Positions 14,779-27,561 of a DNA stretch of 64,000 nt are shown piece after piece. A model generated the notes under the pieces. The model was not told where the DNA came from. It saw only the letters and a list, made by a program, of their open reading frames with translations, and did not search any database. How positions within the stretch are numbered: position 1 is the first letter of the stretch; each line of letters starts with the position of its first letter. A program made the position numbers and the translations under genes. Source of the stretch: Flavobacterium aquiphilum (lineage in GTDB: Bacteria > Bacteroidota > Bacteroidia > Flavobacteriales > Flavobacteriaceae); assembly GCF_027111335.1 (NCBI RefSeq), contig NZ_CP114288.1:4650001-4714000 (forward strand), in the 5' to 3' direction.

Positions 14779-16767
14779 TTACTCCATTTTCAATTTCAAA
14801 ATATTTACTGAATATGCAGGCAAACTCAATTGTGCTTTCTCCCCTTTCAATTTATACTCGCTTTCTATCGGGCTTATTTTTGTGGGTTCGGTAAAAGTAT
14901 TTTCATCTTGTAAATCCGGGCTGGTTAGTGTAATTAAAGTTCCCTTTGAGGCCAATTTACTTCCTTTTAAATCAATCGTAACTTCTTGAGCTGTTGTTGC
15001 TGTATTGACTAATTTTACAATCACTTCTTTGGTATTCATATCTTTCACGGCAGAAGCATAGAGATTGTTTTGCCCTGTTAACGCTTTTCCGTCTTTGGTG
15101 ATCGTTAATAAATCGGTTCCCTTATTGGCTGAAAACAACTTTTGCACATAATAATTGGCTGTCCCTATTACCTGCAAATTATTGAACCAAAGCATGTCCG
15201 GTGCCCATTGCCAAGCTTCTTCATGAGCCATCAGTGGCGCATAGGAACACAAATTAACCACTTCGGCATTGCGCTCCAATCCGGTCATGAAAGCCGCTTC
15301 AGAGAACGCGCATTCCCAATTATTTTTGTTTCTTGGATTTGGTCCGGAGGAACCGCTTTGGGCAGCATATTCCCCTGCAAATATTTTCGGTCCTTTGCGG
15401 TCGTAGTTATCATAACGGGTCGCATTTTCCCTGAACCATTGCGGACTTTTATAATAATGTTCATCTACGAGTTCGGCATTCAGTTTTTTGAGTTCCTGCA
15501 TACCATAGTCAAAAAACTCCCCATCTGGCGAGGGACCACTACCCGACACGATAGTTATGTTTGGATATTTTGATTTAATCGCTTTTTCAAAAACTTTATA
15601 TCTTTCAATATAATCCGGCCCCCATTGCTCGTTACCAACACCTATTAGTTTTAAATTAAACGGTTTTGGGTGCCCCATATCCGAACGCACTTTGCCCCAA
15701 GGTGTATCAACTCCGCCGTTGGCAAATTCGATTAAGTCCAACGCATCTTGAACATAAGGATCCAGTTCTGCAATTGGCGCCAATTCCCCTGTATTATACT
15801 GGCAAGCCATTCCGCAACTTAAAATAGGCAATGGCGTTGCGCCAATATCTTCTGAAAGCTGAAAATATTCGTAAAATCCAAGTCCGAAACTTTGAAAATA
15901 ATCTGGAGTCTGTTTACTGGGGAACTCCACGTTCCAACGGTTCATCATCGTTTTTCTGTCCTCAACATTTCCAACCGAATTTTTCCATTGATAGCGGTCT
16001 GCCAACGTTCTTCCCTCAACAATGCAACCGCCAGGGAAACGCAAAAATCCAGGTTTCATATCGTACAAAAGCTGTACGATGTCTTTTCTCAATCCGTTTT
16101 TTCGGTTCTTCCAAGTGTCTTCCGGAAATACCGAAATCATGTCCAAATCAATAGTCCCAGTTCCTTCAAAAGTGATTTTCAATTTTGCCTTGGCTTCAGT
16201 TTGTGTTGCTACAAATTGTGCAGAATAGTTTTTCCATTCGTCTGATGTTGGTACAATATTGGTCTCTCCAATTACATTTTTGTCTTTATCAATAAACTGA
16301 ATAATTATTTTTTTGATTGCTCCATCATGATTGGCTGCTTTCAAAGAAAGATTGTACTTCGCATCTTTTTTAACGCCCATTCCTCTAAATCCTTCATTAA
16401 TGATCGCATACCCTTGAGGATCATTTATAAGAATTCTGCAAAAATTAGTATTGGTTTTATTTTTCAATTCTTTGATCGGCGTCGCAACACCCGACTGCTT
16501 ATTCAAAGAACTTCTTTTGGTATTAGGCTGATCCCATCCCATCAACGGTTTATCAAACTCGAAAGATCGGTTTTTAACCATCTCGGCATACAATCCTCCA
16601 TCGGCGGCAAAATTGATATCCTCAAAAAACAAACCGAACATTGTCGGTTTAATTTTTGTAACGGTTTTATCAATGTTTACTTCTAAAGTTGTCTTTTGCG
16701 CAAAGCCATGAATTCCACTGACTAATAAACCTCCCAGGACTATTTTTGCGATTATATTGTTTTTCAT
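14779..16767 (-). CDS. GH51 alpha-L-arabinofuranosidase
   Basis: 662 residues from ATG 16767 (MKNNIIAKIVLGG, signal peptide to HGFAQ). The upstream in-frame start at 16851 lies in a repeat and would bury the signal. After KPTMFGLFFEDINFAADGGLYAE comes an inserted carbohydrate-binding-like beta-sandwich (about 100-215), then the catalytic barrel with the acid/base Glu in GVGNEQWGPDY and the nucleophile in IFAGEYAAQSG. The enzyme releases terminal arabinofuranose from arabinan, arabinoxylan or arabinogalactan side chains, in the periplasm or at the surface. Last gene of the locus; a strong terminator follows. Confidence 0.93.
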   Translation of the reverse strand: MKNNIIAKIVLGGLLVSGIHGFAQKTTLEVNIDKTVTKIKPTMFGLFFEDINFAADGGLYAEMVKNRSFEFDKPLMGWDQPNTKRSSLNKQSGVATPIKELKNKTNTNFCRILINDPQGYAIINEGFRGMGVKKDAKYNLSLKAANHDGAIKKIIIQFIDKDKNVIGETNIVPTSDEWKNYSAQFVATQTEAKAKLKITFEGTGTIDLDMISVFPEDTWKNRKNGLRKDIVQLLYDMKPGFLRFPGGCIVEGRTLADRYQWKNSVGNVEDRKTMMNRWNVEFPSKQTPDYFQSFGLGFYEYFQLSEDIGATPLPILSCGMACQYNTGELAPIAELDPYVQDALDLIEFANGGVDTPWGKVRSDMGHPKPFNLKLIGVGNEQWGPDYIERYKVFEKAIKSKYPNITIVSGSGPSPDGEFFDYGMQELKKLNAELVDEHYYKSPQWFRENATRYDNYDRKGPKIFAGEYAAQSGSSGPNPRNKNNWECAFSEAAFMTGLERNAEVVNLCSYAPLMAHEEAWQWAPDMLWFNNLQVIGTANYYVQKLFSANKGTDLLTITKDGKALTGQNNLYASAVKDMNTKEVIVKLVNTATTAQEVTIDLKGSKLASKGTLITLTSPDLQDENTFTEPTKISPIESEYKLKGEKAQLSLPAYSVNILKLKME

Positions 16768-16812
16768 TGTTTGTTTTTTACTTTGAAATACTATATTACT
16801 TTTAAACACGTC

Positions 16813-16855
16813 ACGTAGAAAGATGCACTGCAGTGCATCTCTACAGTGCATCTTT
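16813..16855. repeat. REP-like palindrome with partial direct copy
   Basis: AGATGCACTGCAGTGCATCT (16821-16840) is a perfect 20-bp palindrome. It is flanked by ACGTAGAA on one side and CTAC on the other, and CAGTGCATCT is repeated once more at 16844-16853. Its GTA...TAC ends recall the palindrome at 10836. It lies between the GH28 and GH51 genes. Confidence 0.75.
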
Positions 16856-16915
16856 ACATTTTATATCTGCTAATTTAAAAACTTCAGTTATTCAGACTAT
16901 CCTTTCCTTCCCTGT

Positions 16916-18358
16916 TTATTGCTTTTTCACAGTTTCCAGTTTCTCAGGAAAAGCTGATTGTCCTTCTAAATTATTAATTACCAAAGAATCTACATTTTTA
17001 CTTTCAACTGCGTATTTAAAATAGTCGGGTTTGTTTTTCCCCCATTGCACAGAGCAGTTTTGCAATTTTACACTTTCGGCTGCATCAAAATAAAAACCGG
17101 AAGTACTGCCTTTTATAAAACCATCAGCTTCACAAGGGCGACGATCGTAAAGCCCACCTGGGTTAGTGGTTGTTTTATCAATAAAAACACTCACATTGTC
17201 AAAAACAATATTTTTAATTTTGTCTTTGGATTCGGCACTTACATAAGCTCCGTTTTCACCCGTACATTGAATATTGGTGAAATAAATGTTTCGAATTTCT
17301 CCCACTTTCCCTTCTGTAGCACCTTTTGGAAAACGCCAGTTGGCATCTTTATGATTGCCTTTTGCACGACGATAAGCCGTGATATAAATAGGTTCTGCTT
17401 TTCCCCACCAGGTATCTGTAGTCAAGCGGCCTTCGATAATCATATTTGAAAAAATAACGTCGCTCACCGTTCCTTCATCTCTGTTTTGAATTCCTACCCC
17501 GCGATTACTCTTTTTAATAATGCAATTATTGAACACCACCTGTCTGATGGCATCCATATTTTCAGAGCCGATTTTGATAGCGCAACTGCTGCTGGTCATC
17601 GTACAATTGGTAACCGTAATATTTTCACAAGCTCCAAATTCTTCAAATTCCCTTCTGTTTTTTAAGCAAATGCAATCGTCCCCGCTTTCTATATAACAAT
17701 CACTAATACGAACATTTTTTGAATGATCAACGTCAATTCCGTCACTGTTGCGGACTTTCAAACTGTTTAACAACGTAATTCCGCTAACAACCACATCGTT
17801 GCAACCGATAAGATGTACCGTCCAATAAGCCGAATTCCCAATATGAACATCTTTTATCCTGATATTTTTTCCGCCAATAATCGTCAGAACATGAGGTCTC
17901 GGATCCAATACGTTGAAAGGCTTTAACACATAAGCATCGTCTTCTTCAGCTCCCATAAACGAGATTCCATTTCCGTCAATTTTACCGCTTCCGCTAATGC
18001 TAAAGTTTTCGATATTTTTTCCGCCAATCCAAATAGTACCTTCGCCTTTATTATCACGAAAAGCACTTTCTGTATATAATTTTTCGTCAGGACTTGCCAA
18101 AATCTTTGCGCCTCCCTCAATATATAAATCCACATTCGATTTCACATTGAAAGGCCCTGTCAAAAACGTAAACGGAGCAGGAATTAATACTCGTCCTCCC
18201 GTTATACTACAAGCGTCTATTGCCTTTTGAATCGCAACAGCATCATTGGTTTTACCATCTCCTTTGGCACCGTATTTCTTGACATCATAGATCTTTTGGC
18301 TTATAGCAGTCAATGAAATACAAAAGACGATTACAGTTAATACAAGTTTCTTTGTCAT
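16916..18358 (-). CDS. GH28-type polygalacturonase-like protein (A)
   Basis: 480 residues, signal peptide MTKKLVLTVIVFCISLTAIS. The pectate-lyase-like start YDVKKYGAKGDGKTNDAVAIQKAIDA leads into a right-handed beta-helix. GH28 catalytic Asp motifs are present (NSDGIDVD and SGDDCICLK), but the usual GHG motif is replaced by SSCAIKIGSE and RIK by RGVGIQNRD. So this is a divergent GH28, perhaps an exo-acting enzyme on galacturonides or another uronide glycan. It and the GH28 at 18599 flank a 240-bp spacer with a mirrored motif. Product sugar acids would join the same catabolic path as the inositol oxygenase product. Confidence 0.85.
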   Translation of the reverse strand: MTKKLVLTVIVFCISLTAISQKIYDVKKYGAKGDGKTNDAVAIQKAIDACSITGGRVLIPAPFTFLTGPFNVKSNVDLYIEGGAKILASPDEKLYTESAFRDNKGEGTIWIGGKNIENFSISGSGKIDGNGISFMGAEEDDAYVLKPFNVLDPRPHVLTIIGGKNIRIKDVHIGNSAYWTVHLIGCNDVVVSGITLLNSLKVRNSDGIDVDHSKNVRISDCYIESGDDCICLKNRREFEEFGACENITVTNCTMTSSSCAIKIGSENMDAIRQVVFNNCIIKKSNRGVGIQNRDEGTVSDVIFSNMIIEGRLTTDTWWGKAEPIYITAYRRAKGNHKDANWRFPKGATEGKVGEIRNIYFTNIQCTGENGAYVSAESKDKIKNIVFDNVSVFIDKTTTNPGGLYDRRPCEADGFIKGSTSGFYFDAAESVKLQNCSVQWGKNKPDYFKYAVESKNVDSLVINNLEGQSAFPEKLETVKKQ

Positions 18359-18380
18359 TTGTTTATATATTAAAAGATTA

Positions 18381-18556
18381 TATGACTGTCCGCTAAGATG
18401 ACCAAAAAAAAAATATTTTTAACCATTAAGATATTAAGAAAATTAAGTTTTTAGGCTTAATGAAGCTTAATTACTTAATGGTTTTAAGAGAAAAAAACTT
18501 TTGTTTTTTAATAAGCCAACAAAATTTTGGGTTGGTATTATTAACGGATAGTCATA
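18381..18556. promoter_or_regulatory. inverted pair TATGACTGTCCG / CGGATAGTCATA
   Basis: TATGACTGTCCG (18381-18392) and CGGATAGTCATA (18545-18556) are inverted copies with one difference, one at each end of the spacer between the two GH28 genes. The first lies 23 bases before the downstream GH28 start. They could be operator sites of an unknown regulator or ends of a small repeat. Confidence 0.35.
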
Positions 18557-18598
18557 AAAGATTATTTTCAAATCTTATTTAAAATTGTTGAATCTAAA

Positions 18599-20155
18599 TT
18601 ATTTGGTCGGCAAAACAAAAGTGTTTTGTACCGGTTCTCTCTTTCTTTTTAAAGCTTCTGCATCAAGGTTACTTGAAGGAACATCTTTAAAAATAATTTG
18701 GTTTACCTTATCTGAAGGAACGTCGATTTTTTCCATCTGAAGTCCTTTTACATCATCAAAAACAAAGGCAGGACGGAAATCTTCTTTTTTCAAGACCAAT
18801 TTTATATTCTTCATTTCTATTCCATCGACATGACGAACATAAAATCCCCAAGAAGGCAACTCGCCAAACATCGTAAATTCAGGATAGCCTTTTTCATTTT
18901 CAAGAACATCTTTTAATCGGCTCAAAGGCAAATACGCCATTCCTTTGGAAGCTCTTCCCGGATAAATGATTTCAATATTTTCTAAAGTAACATTTTCTAT
19001 AGCATGCCCCGGAATTCCCGCAATCGAAGCCGGGAAAGGGTTATGAAAATAATCTACCTCCGGTCCACGCAAATCATAATCTATATCAGGGCGTCCAAAA
19101 GGAACCTGTACTTTTACATTTTTGATAGAAACATTTTTGATATAACCGGGCTTCACCCCATTTCTATGACCTAACCGAATCAAAATGGCATTTCCTGTAT
19201 TGACTGCCACTATGTTCGAAACCTTAATATTTTCTATTTCGGCACCATCAACCGATTCAATCGCAATAGCTGATCTGAAAGTATCATACACCTTAATGTT
19301 TTCTATAGTTACATTTTTGAAACTCCCATACGAACCGGTACCAAACTTAACCGCGCTTGCGCTTGATCTGATGGAACAATTTGCTATATAAATATTGTTA
19401 TTCTGCAATCCCGCAGAATCCGATTTTAAACAAATACCATCGTCAGCCGAGTTTACGTTGCAATTGGTTACCCTCACATTTTCGCATCCATTGATGTCGA
19501 TTCCGTCATTGTTCCAATAGGCTCTGCTTTCAACCGTCACATAATCAACAACAATATTGGAACTTTGCTCAAAACACGTCACCCAACCAGAGCTGTTTTT
19601 CACTGTAATGCCAGTCACTTTTATAGAATCACATTTGACAAAAGAAACCAATTTTCCTCTTCCATCACCTGGGCGCAATCTTCGATAATTATATTCGGGG
19701 TCAATTCGTACTCCGGTATGATGCAAGCTATCTATAGCTAGTGCCAATTCTCTTCCTTGTCCGTCAATAATTCCTTTTCCGCTTATCGAAATATTTTTTG
19801 AAGCCGTTGCAACAACCAAAGCTCTTCTTCCTTCATATTTCGGGTAATCATTAACATCAGTACTTCCCAAGAGAACTGCTCCTCCCTCAAAAAACAATTC
19901 TACCCCGCTTTTCAAAACAATACTTCCCGAAAGAAATTTCCCTTTTGAAAAAACAACTCTTCCTCCCTTGTTTTTATTAGCGGCATCAATTGCTTTTTGT
20001 ATTGCTTTGGTGTTTACAGTTTTGCCATCAGCCACAGCTCCAAAAGCCGTAACCAAATAATCTTTTCCTTTATTCGCATAAATTTCTGCACCGAAACTTA
20101 TTTGAAAAAGAAAAAACAAAATGACAAAACAGTTTAAAATTCTTTTATAACTCAT
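18599..20155 (-). CDS. GH28-type polygalacturonase-like protein (B)
   Basis: 518 residues, signal peptide to QISFGAEIYA. N-terminal TAFGAVADGKTVNTKAIQKAIDAAN, then a beta-helix with NNDGIDINGC and SADDGICLKSD, the two Asp motifs of GH28. In the GHG position it has SASAVKFGTGS, and no RIK is seen (RSAIAIE instead), as in GH28 A, though the two proteins are not close copies. About 50 C-terminal residues (FRPAFVFDDVKGLQMEKID) form a coil-rich end typical of Bacteroidota members. Lies 24 bases after the symporter gene, so probably co-transcribed with it. Confidence 0.85.
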   Translation of the reverse strand: MSYKRILNCFVILFFLFQISFGAEIYANKGKDYLVTAFGAVADGKTVNTKAIQKAIDAANKNKGGRVVFSKGKFLSGSIVLKSGVELFFEGGAVLLGSTDVNDYPKYEGRRALVVATASKNISISGKGIIDGQGRELALAIDSLHHTGVRIDPEYNYRRLRPGDGRGKLVSFVKCDSIKVTGITVKNSSGWVTCFEQSSNIVVDYVTVESRAYWNNDGIDINGCENVRVTNCNVNSADDGICLKSDSAGLQNNNIYIANCSIRSSASAVKFGTGSYGSFKNVTIENIKVYDTFRSAIAIESVDGAEIENIKVSNIVAVNTGNAILIRLGHRNGVKPGYIKNVSIKNVKVQVPFGRPDIDYDLRGPEVDYFHNPFPASIAGIPGHAIENVTLENIEIIYPGRASKGMAYLPLSRLKDVLENEKGYPEFTMFGELPSWGFYVRHVDGIEMKNIKLVLKKEDFRPAFVFDDVKGLQMEKIDVPSDKVNQIIFKDVPSSNLDAEALKRKREPVQNTFVLPTK

Positions 20156-20179
20156 TACATTTTTAATTTAAAAAATATG

Positions 20180-21820
20180 CTACCAAAAAACAGTATATAA
20201 TGCTATCAGGATTCCGCTAATAATGAATGATCCGATGATAAATTCTGAAGATACTTTAAACATTGACTTATCAACTTCAATCTTGTGAGCCGCGTGAAGT
20301 TGTTTTGGTTCTGGATTTAAAAGACTAATTGCTACCATGATAAGCACTATCGCAACAAAAGTAATTTCCATTCTGTCCAAAAATGGATAATCTGGGAAAG
20401 CTCCATTCGTCCACATAGGCAGGAACTTCAATACTGTAGCGATTGGCACTGTAAGCAAAGCCCCGGCAAGACCAGCTTTGGCAGTTGTTTTTTTCCAAAA
20501 CATTCCCAATAAGAAAATGGCAAGAACTCCCGGTGAAAAGAAACCTACATATTCTTGTATGAACTGATAAGCTTGGTCGAGTGATTTTAATGATGGAGCA
20601 ACAATAGCAGCGATAATCATAGCAACCACGACACACCATCTTCCTATAAGTACCAATTTTCTTTCGCTTGCATTTTTATTGAAATGCTTTTTATAAATAT
20701 CCAATGAAAAAATCGTAGAAATACTATTCGCTTTTCCAGCCAAAGAAGCGACAATTGCAGCAGTTAAAGCAGCCAAAGCGATTCCTTTTAATCCGGCAGG
20801 CAATAAATTCATCAAAGTCGGATAAGCGCGATCTGGTTTCAAAACTCCTGTGGCATCAAGCATTTCGTGCTGAAACATTCCGTTTTGGTGCATCACATAC
20901 ATCGCAATACCTGGTAGAACTGCAATTACAGGAACTAATAATTTCAAAAAGGCTGCAAACAAAATCCCTTTTCGGGCAGTTTTCAAATCGGCACCCAAAG
21001 CTCTTTGAACAATGTACTGGTTACAACCCCAATACGCCAGATTATTGATAAGCATACCACCTATCAGCACAGACATTCCCGGCAATTCAGCATAATGCGG
21101 GTTTGATTTATCGAATATCATATGCAAATGATCCGGTGCTTTTTCTGCCAAAACCGAAAGTCCTTTAAGAATATCTTTTCCAAATCCAAAATGCTCCGAA
21201 AGTAAAGTCAGAGACAAATAAGTCGTAACCAATCCTCCCAAAATCAATACAACTACCTGAAAAATATCAGTATAACCGATTACTTTCATTCCGCCCAAAG
21301 TAACTATAACTGAGAACAAACTCAATCCAATAATACAAAATTCAAAGCTCACCGGTGCTATAGACGAAATTGCCAAAGCCCCCAAATAGATAATTGAAGT
21401 AAGGTTTACGAATACATAAATCAATAACCAAATGATCGCCATAATGGCACTAACCGTTTCGTTATATCTTTTTGCCAAAAATTGTGGCATTGTAAATATT
21501 TTGTTCTTTAGATATACCGGCAAAATAAATATGGCTACAACAATCAATGTAGCAGCCGCCATCCATTCGTAGGAAGCAATGGCCAATCCAAGCGCAAAAC
21601 CCGAACCGCTCATCCCTATAAAATGCTCCGCTGAAATATTGGAAGCTATTAATGACGCCCCAATTGCCCACCAGGTAAGTGATCCTTCTGCTAAGAAATA
21701 TTCGTTGGAACTAGTCGATACATTTTTTTTACTTCTATAAATGTACAGTCCATAGGACGTGACTAGAATAAAATAAATGAGGAAGACTATATAATCTGCA
21801 ATTTGTAATGAATTATTCAT
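20180..21820 (-). CDS. Na+/sugar symporter of the SSS family (vSGLT-like)
   Basis: 546 residues with about 14 membrane helices. Stretches such as GASLIASNISAEHFIGMSG, IASYEWMAA and FVNLTSIIYLGALA closely resemble the Vibrio galactose transporter vSGLT; in the helix-8 sodium-site region the vSGLT IVSSLAS reads IVASLAG here (from memory). It would import a monosaccharide, plausibly galactose, from the inner-membrane side of the locus. An 8-bp repeat tract (21860-21891) lies 40 bases upstream of the start. Downstream GH28 B follows after 24 bases. Confidence 0.93.
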   Translation of the reverse strand: MNNSLQIADYIVFLIYFILVTSYGLYIYRSKKNVSTSSNEYFLAEGSLTWWAIGASLIASNISAEHFIGMSGSGFALGLAIASYEWMAAATLIVVAIFILPVYLKNKIFTMPQFLAKRYNETVSAIMAIIWLLIYVFVNLTSIIYLGALAISSIAPVSFEFCIIGLSLFSVIVTLGGMKVIGYTDIFQVVVLILGGLVTTYLSLTLLSEHFGFGKDILKGLSVLAEKAPDHLHMIFDKSNPHYAELPGMSVLIGGMLINNLAYWGCNQYIVQRALGADLKTARKGILFAAFLKLLVPVIAVLPGIAMYVMHQNGMFQHEMLDATGVLKPDRAYPTLMNLLPAGLKGIALAALTAAIVASLAGKANSISTIFSLDIYKKHFNKNASERKLVLIGRWCVVVAMIIAAIVAPSLKSLDQAYQFIQEYVGFFSPGVLAIFLLGMFWKKTTAKAGLAGALLTVPIATVLKFLPMWTNGAFPDYPFLDRMEITFVAIVLIMVAISLLNPEPKQLHAAHKIEVDKSMFKVSSEFIIGSFIISGILIALYTVFW

Positions 21821-21859
21821 AATTGGTAGTTGTCTGTGGTTAAAATGTTAATAGTGTAT

Positions 21860-21891
21860 TTTTTGTCTTTTTGTCTTTTTGTCTTTTTGTC
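21860..21891. repeat. (TTTTTGTC)x4 microsatellite before the symporter gene
   Basis: Four exact tandem copies of the 8-mer, at 21860, 21868, 21876 and 21884, in the leader or promoter of the symporter. A unit of 8 changes promoter spacing if copies are gained or lost by slippage. Confidence 0.9.
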
Positions 21892-21975
21892 TATATTTTT
21901 TGAAGCCGAATAAAACTTAAAATTGGTTACTTTTTTCGTAATTATTCAGCTCCGTTGAATTCTATAATATTCTCT

Positions 21976-23121
21976 TTAAATTCTTAGGAACCATTTTCTT
22001 TTGTACAGAAAATAAAGTAACGCGAGTTGCACAAGCGTTACCGATAAGGTAGTAAACACGGGCTGCCAAATAAGCGGAGCCATCTTAATTGCTCCTCCAA
22101 ACACATAATTGGCAGTATGACCAAAATTGACCATCCCTTCAGACGCCATGTAAATCAGAATAGAATTGGAACCTATTAGTATCAAAGGGAAAGCCCATTT
22201 ATGAAAGCCCCATACATCAATCGTCAGGTAAAAAAAAGTGAAAAATAAAACACTAAATCCGCCCACAAAAAACACAAAAGAGCTTGTCCACAAATGCTTA
22301 TTAATAGGGAAATCATAATCCCAAATGAGCCCTATCAACATCAAAGTAAGTGCTGAAATGAACATTATTAATAGTTTTTTATTTGCTGAAAAACTACTTT
22401 TCACTTTTAAAAATGTCCCTAAAAACATTCCCAACAAAGCTGTTGCAATGGCAGGTATTGTTGACAATAATCCTTCGGGGTCATATACTTTGCTGTGTAG
22501 TCTTCCTGGCAAAAGCATTCGGTCAATATATCCTTCCAGAGAGCCTTCTTTGGTTAAAATACCAGCTCCAAAATCAGGAACCGGTATCCACTTCATAACT
22601 ACATAATAACCAACCAAAATGCCCACAAACCAAAGCACTTGTCCTTTTATATCAAAATTCAAATAGATAATCCCCGCAAAAAACCAAGCAAGACCGATAC
22701 GTCCCAATACGCTGGCAAAACGCGTCTGCTCATAGCCATCAAATTTCAACAATCCGTTTACCACAAATCCCAACACCAATAGAATGCAGGTTCTTTTTAA
22801 CATCGATAAATATATTTTTCGCTTTTCCTTAGATGGTAATTCGCTAGGAGTATTCACGCCTGCTATTTTCATCTTTTTATCAAAAGAAAAAGGCATGGAA
22901 ACTCCTGCAACAAAAAGAAATACAGGGAAAATCATGTCATAAAACGTAATCCCATCCCACTCTGTATGGTGTAATTGTGACGACATCCATATAAAAACCG
23001 GAATCGGAGCAGCCTTTGCCAAAGCATGAATGATGTGTTCTCCGCTCATAATCCAAAACATCACAAACCCTCGCAAAGCATCCAGAGAAATTAATCTCCC
23101 ATTTGTAGTAGTATCGCTCAT
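21976..23121 (-). CDS. DUF5009 / HGSNAT-like membrane acyltransferase
   Basis: 381 residues with about 10 membrane helices. RLISLDALRGFVMFWIMSGEHIIHALAK is the N-terminal signature of this family (NagX, related to heparan-alpha-glucosaminide N-acetyltransferase); a catalytic-type His is in the second helix region. Later motifs include FYDMIFPVFLFVAGVSMPFS. Human HGSNAT acetylates the terminal glucosamine that is then removed by NAGLU (GH89); a GH89 gene is in this same locus, so a transmembrane acetylation step on alpha-glucosamine is a reasonable inference. Confidence 0.85.
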   Translation of the reverse strand: MSDTTTNGRLISLDALRGFVMFWIMSGEHIIHALAKAAPIPVFIWMSSQLHHTEWDGITFYDMIFPVFLFVAGVSMPFSFDKKMKIAGVNTPSELPSKEKRKIYLSMLKRTCILLVLGFVVNGLLKFDGYEQTRFASVLGRIGLAWFFAGIIYLNFDIKGQVLWFVGILVGYYVVMKWIPVPDFGAGILTKEGSLEGYIDRMLLPGRLHSKVYDPEGLLSTIPAIATALLGMFLGTFLKVKSSFSANKKLLIMFISALTLMLIGLIWDYDFPINKHLWTSSFVFFVGGFSVLFFTFFYLTIDVWGFHKWAFPLILIGSNSILIYMASEGMVNFGHTANYVFGGAIKMAPLIWQPVFTTLSVTLVQLALLYFLYKRKWFLRI

Positions 23122-23258
23122 ATAGTACTGTTTTATAAGTAGGTTAAAGTATTGATTGCTTTAAAAGCATCAATACATTTTTAATATTTTTTTTGACTCG
23201 GGTTTTAATTATTGCTTTTGGAGCTTAAGACTTCAGCAAGCATAGTATCCGTAAAGAT

Positions 23259-23332
23259 TTGTCATTTCGACCAGCGGGAGAAATCACATAACGTAATCAA
23301 CTAGTGTGATTCCTCCTTCGTCGGAATGACAA
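23259..23332. repeat. MITE-like inverted repeat TTGTCATTTCGAC...
   Basis: Left arm TTGTCATTTCGAC (23259-23271) pairs with GTCGGAATGACAA (23320-23332), one wobble; inner GAGAAATCACA and TGTGATTCCTC extend the arms to about 28 bp, loop near 23290-23303. From memory such elements recur in Bacteroidota genomes. Nothing else is visible in 23122-23423. Confidence 0.75.
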
Positions 23333-23423
23333 TATTGTGTAAAATCGGACGCCCCTTACTTTCTCTACTCTTCCAAATGCTTATATTTTAAAAACCTGTT
23401 AGGTCTTTCCTCACTCACCCTTT

Positions 23424-26567
<3,144 letters not shown>

Positions 26568-26602
26568 TTAATATTCTTTTTCATAATCCATAAAGAGTTA
26601 GA

Positions 26603-26629
26603 CCTACAAGGTTTTAAAAACCTTGCAGG
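26603..26629. repeat. palindromic repeat between inositol oxygenase and GH2 genes
   Basis: CCTACAAGGTTTT and AAAACCTTGCAGG are mirrored around one base (one mismatch). Half of it recurs near 23390 (AAACCTGTTAGGTC). It may attenuate transcription into the GH2 gene or be a simple dispersed repeat. Confidence 0.65.
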
Positions 26630-26663
26630 AAGAACTTCTTAATCGAAATAATGTGATTTGTTC

Positions 26664-27536
26664 CTAAAAATTAAGCTTCTCAGGCAAATACTTAGCTACT
26701 AATTCTTTGTAGTAAGGAAGCAAGGCTTTTACATCTGGTTTAACAGGCGCCTTTGTGTATAAATCGTAAGGATTGAACTTTTTAACCCATTCGAACATCT
26801 CTACATCTCTTTCATTCATTAAATGTGCATAGGCATTTTCCCTGTGTTGCGAATAAAATGAATGATATCTGATCATGTAAAGTGCAGGATCTGGCAAGTA
26901 GTCTTTCATGATTTGGTACAAATACTCATCATGTCCCCAACTCATTTTTACTTTATCAAGACCACAGTTTTCAGAATAAACACCAAATTTGGTATTAAAT
27001 CTCTCATCTGTATAATCCGGATTTTCCTTAAAAAATTCAGGGTAAACAATTTTATCCGAATACGCACAACCTACAGGAAAAGTATCTCCAACTACAGCCC
27101 ATTGCGGCTCTCCAAACAAACATAGAACTTTTCCCAGGTCATGTAAAAATCCAGTAAGAACAAACCAGTCTTCGTGTCCATCAGCCCTAATTGCTTCAGA
27201 AGTTTGTAAAAGGTGTTGGGTTTGATCTAAATCGATATCCGGGTCGCTATCGTCAACAAGGGTATTCAAGAACTCTACTGCTTCCCAAATCGACATACTT
27301 TTTTTATTGAATTGTAAAAACTCCTCTTCTTTGCTACATACAAAATCATACGTTTGATAGGTATGATTCATTCTGTAAAACTCTTTAACTGTTTCTACCC
27401 TTTCTGAGTCAACATAATTTCTAAACTCTTCTTTCTCTTTTTTGGTCTCTGCCGGGTCTGGATAACGTGTCAACAAATCATCTTCCCACTCGTCTAAATT
27501 CTTTAAAGGCTTATCCGTATCTATTATCTTTTTCAT
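26664..27536 (-). CDS. myo-inositol oxygenase (MIOX)
   Basis: 290 residues, the normal length. It converts myo-inositol and O2 into D-glucuronate with a di-iron centre. All six iron ligands expected from mammalian MIOX can be placed: H108, H132-D133 ([20 protein letters not shown]), H202 (MSWGHDEY), H225 (RYHSFY) and D258 (NPYDLYTK). Identity in these blocks is striking for a bacterial protein. No signal peptide, so cytoplasmic. Its promoter region carries the same 21-bp-period box pair as susC and GH89, which places inositol breakdown in the regulon of this locus. Most inositol-using bacteria use the IolG route instead. Confidence 0.95.
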   Translation of the reverse strand: MKKIIDTDKPLKNLDEWEDDLLTRYPDPAETKKEKEEFRNYVDSERVETVKEFYRMNHTYQTYDFVCSKEEEFLQFNKKSMSIWEAVEFLNTLVDDSDPDIDLDQTQHLLQTSEAIRADGHEDWFVLTGFLHDLGKVLCLFGEPQWAVVGDTFPVGCAYSDKIVYPEFFKENPDYTDERFNTKFGVYSENCGLDKVKMSWGHDEYLYQIMKDYLPDPALYMIRYHSFYSQHRENAYAHLMNERDVEMFEWVKKFNPYDLYTKAPVKPDVKALLPYYKELVAKYLPEKLNF

Positions 27537-27561
27537 GTTAAATAATTAAAAAGTTACAAGA

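Noticed and set aside
15142..15573. 143-codon + strand ORF inside GH51
   Set aside because: Shadow of the GH51 coding frame, with no start context or domain.
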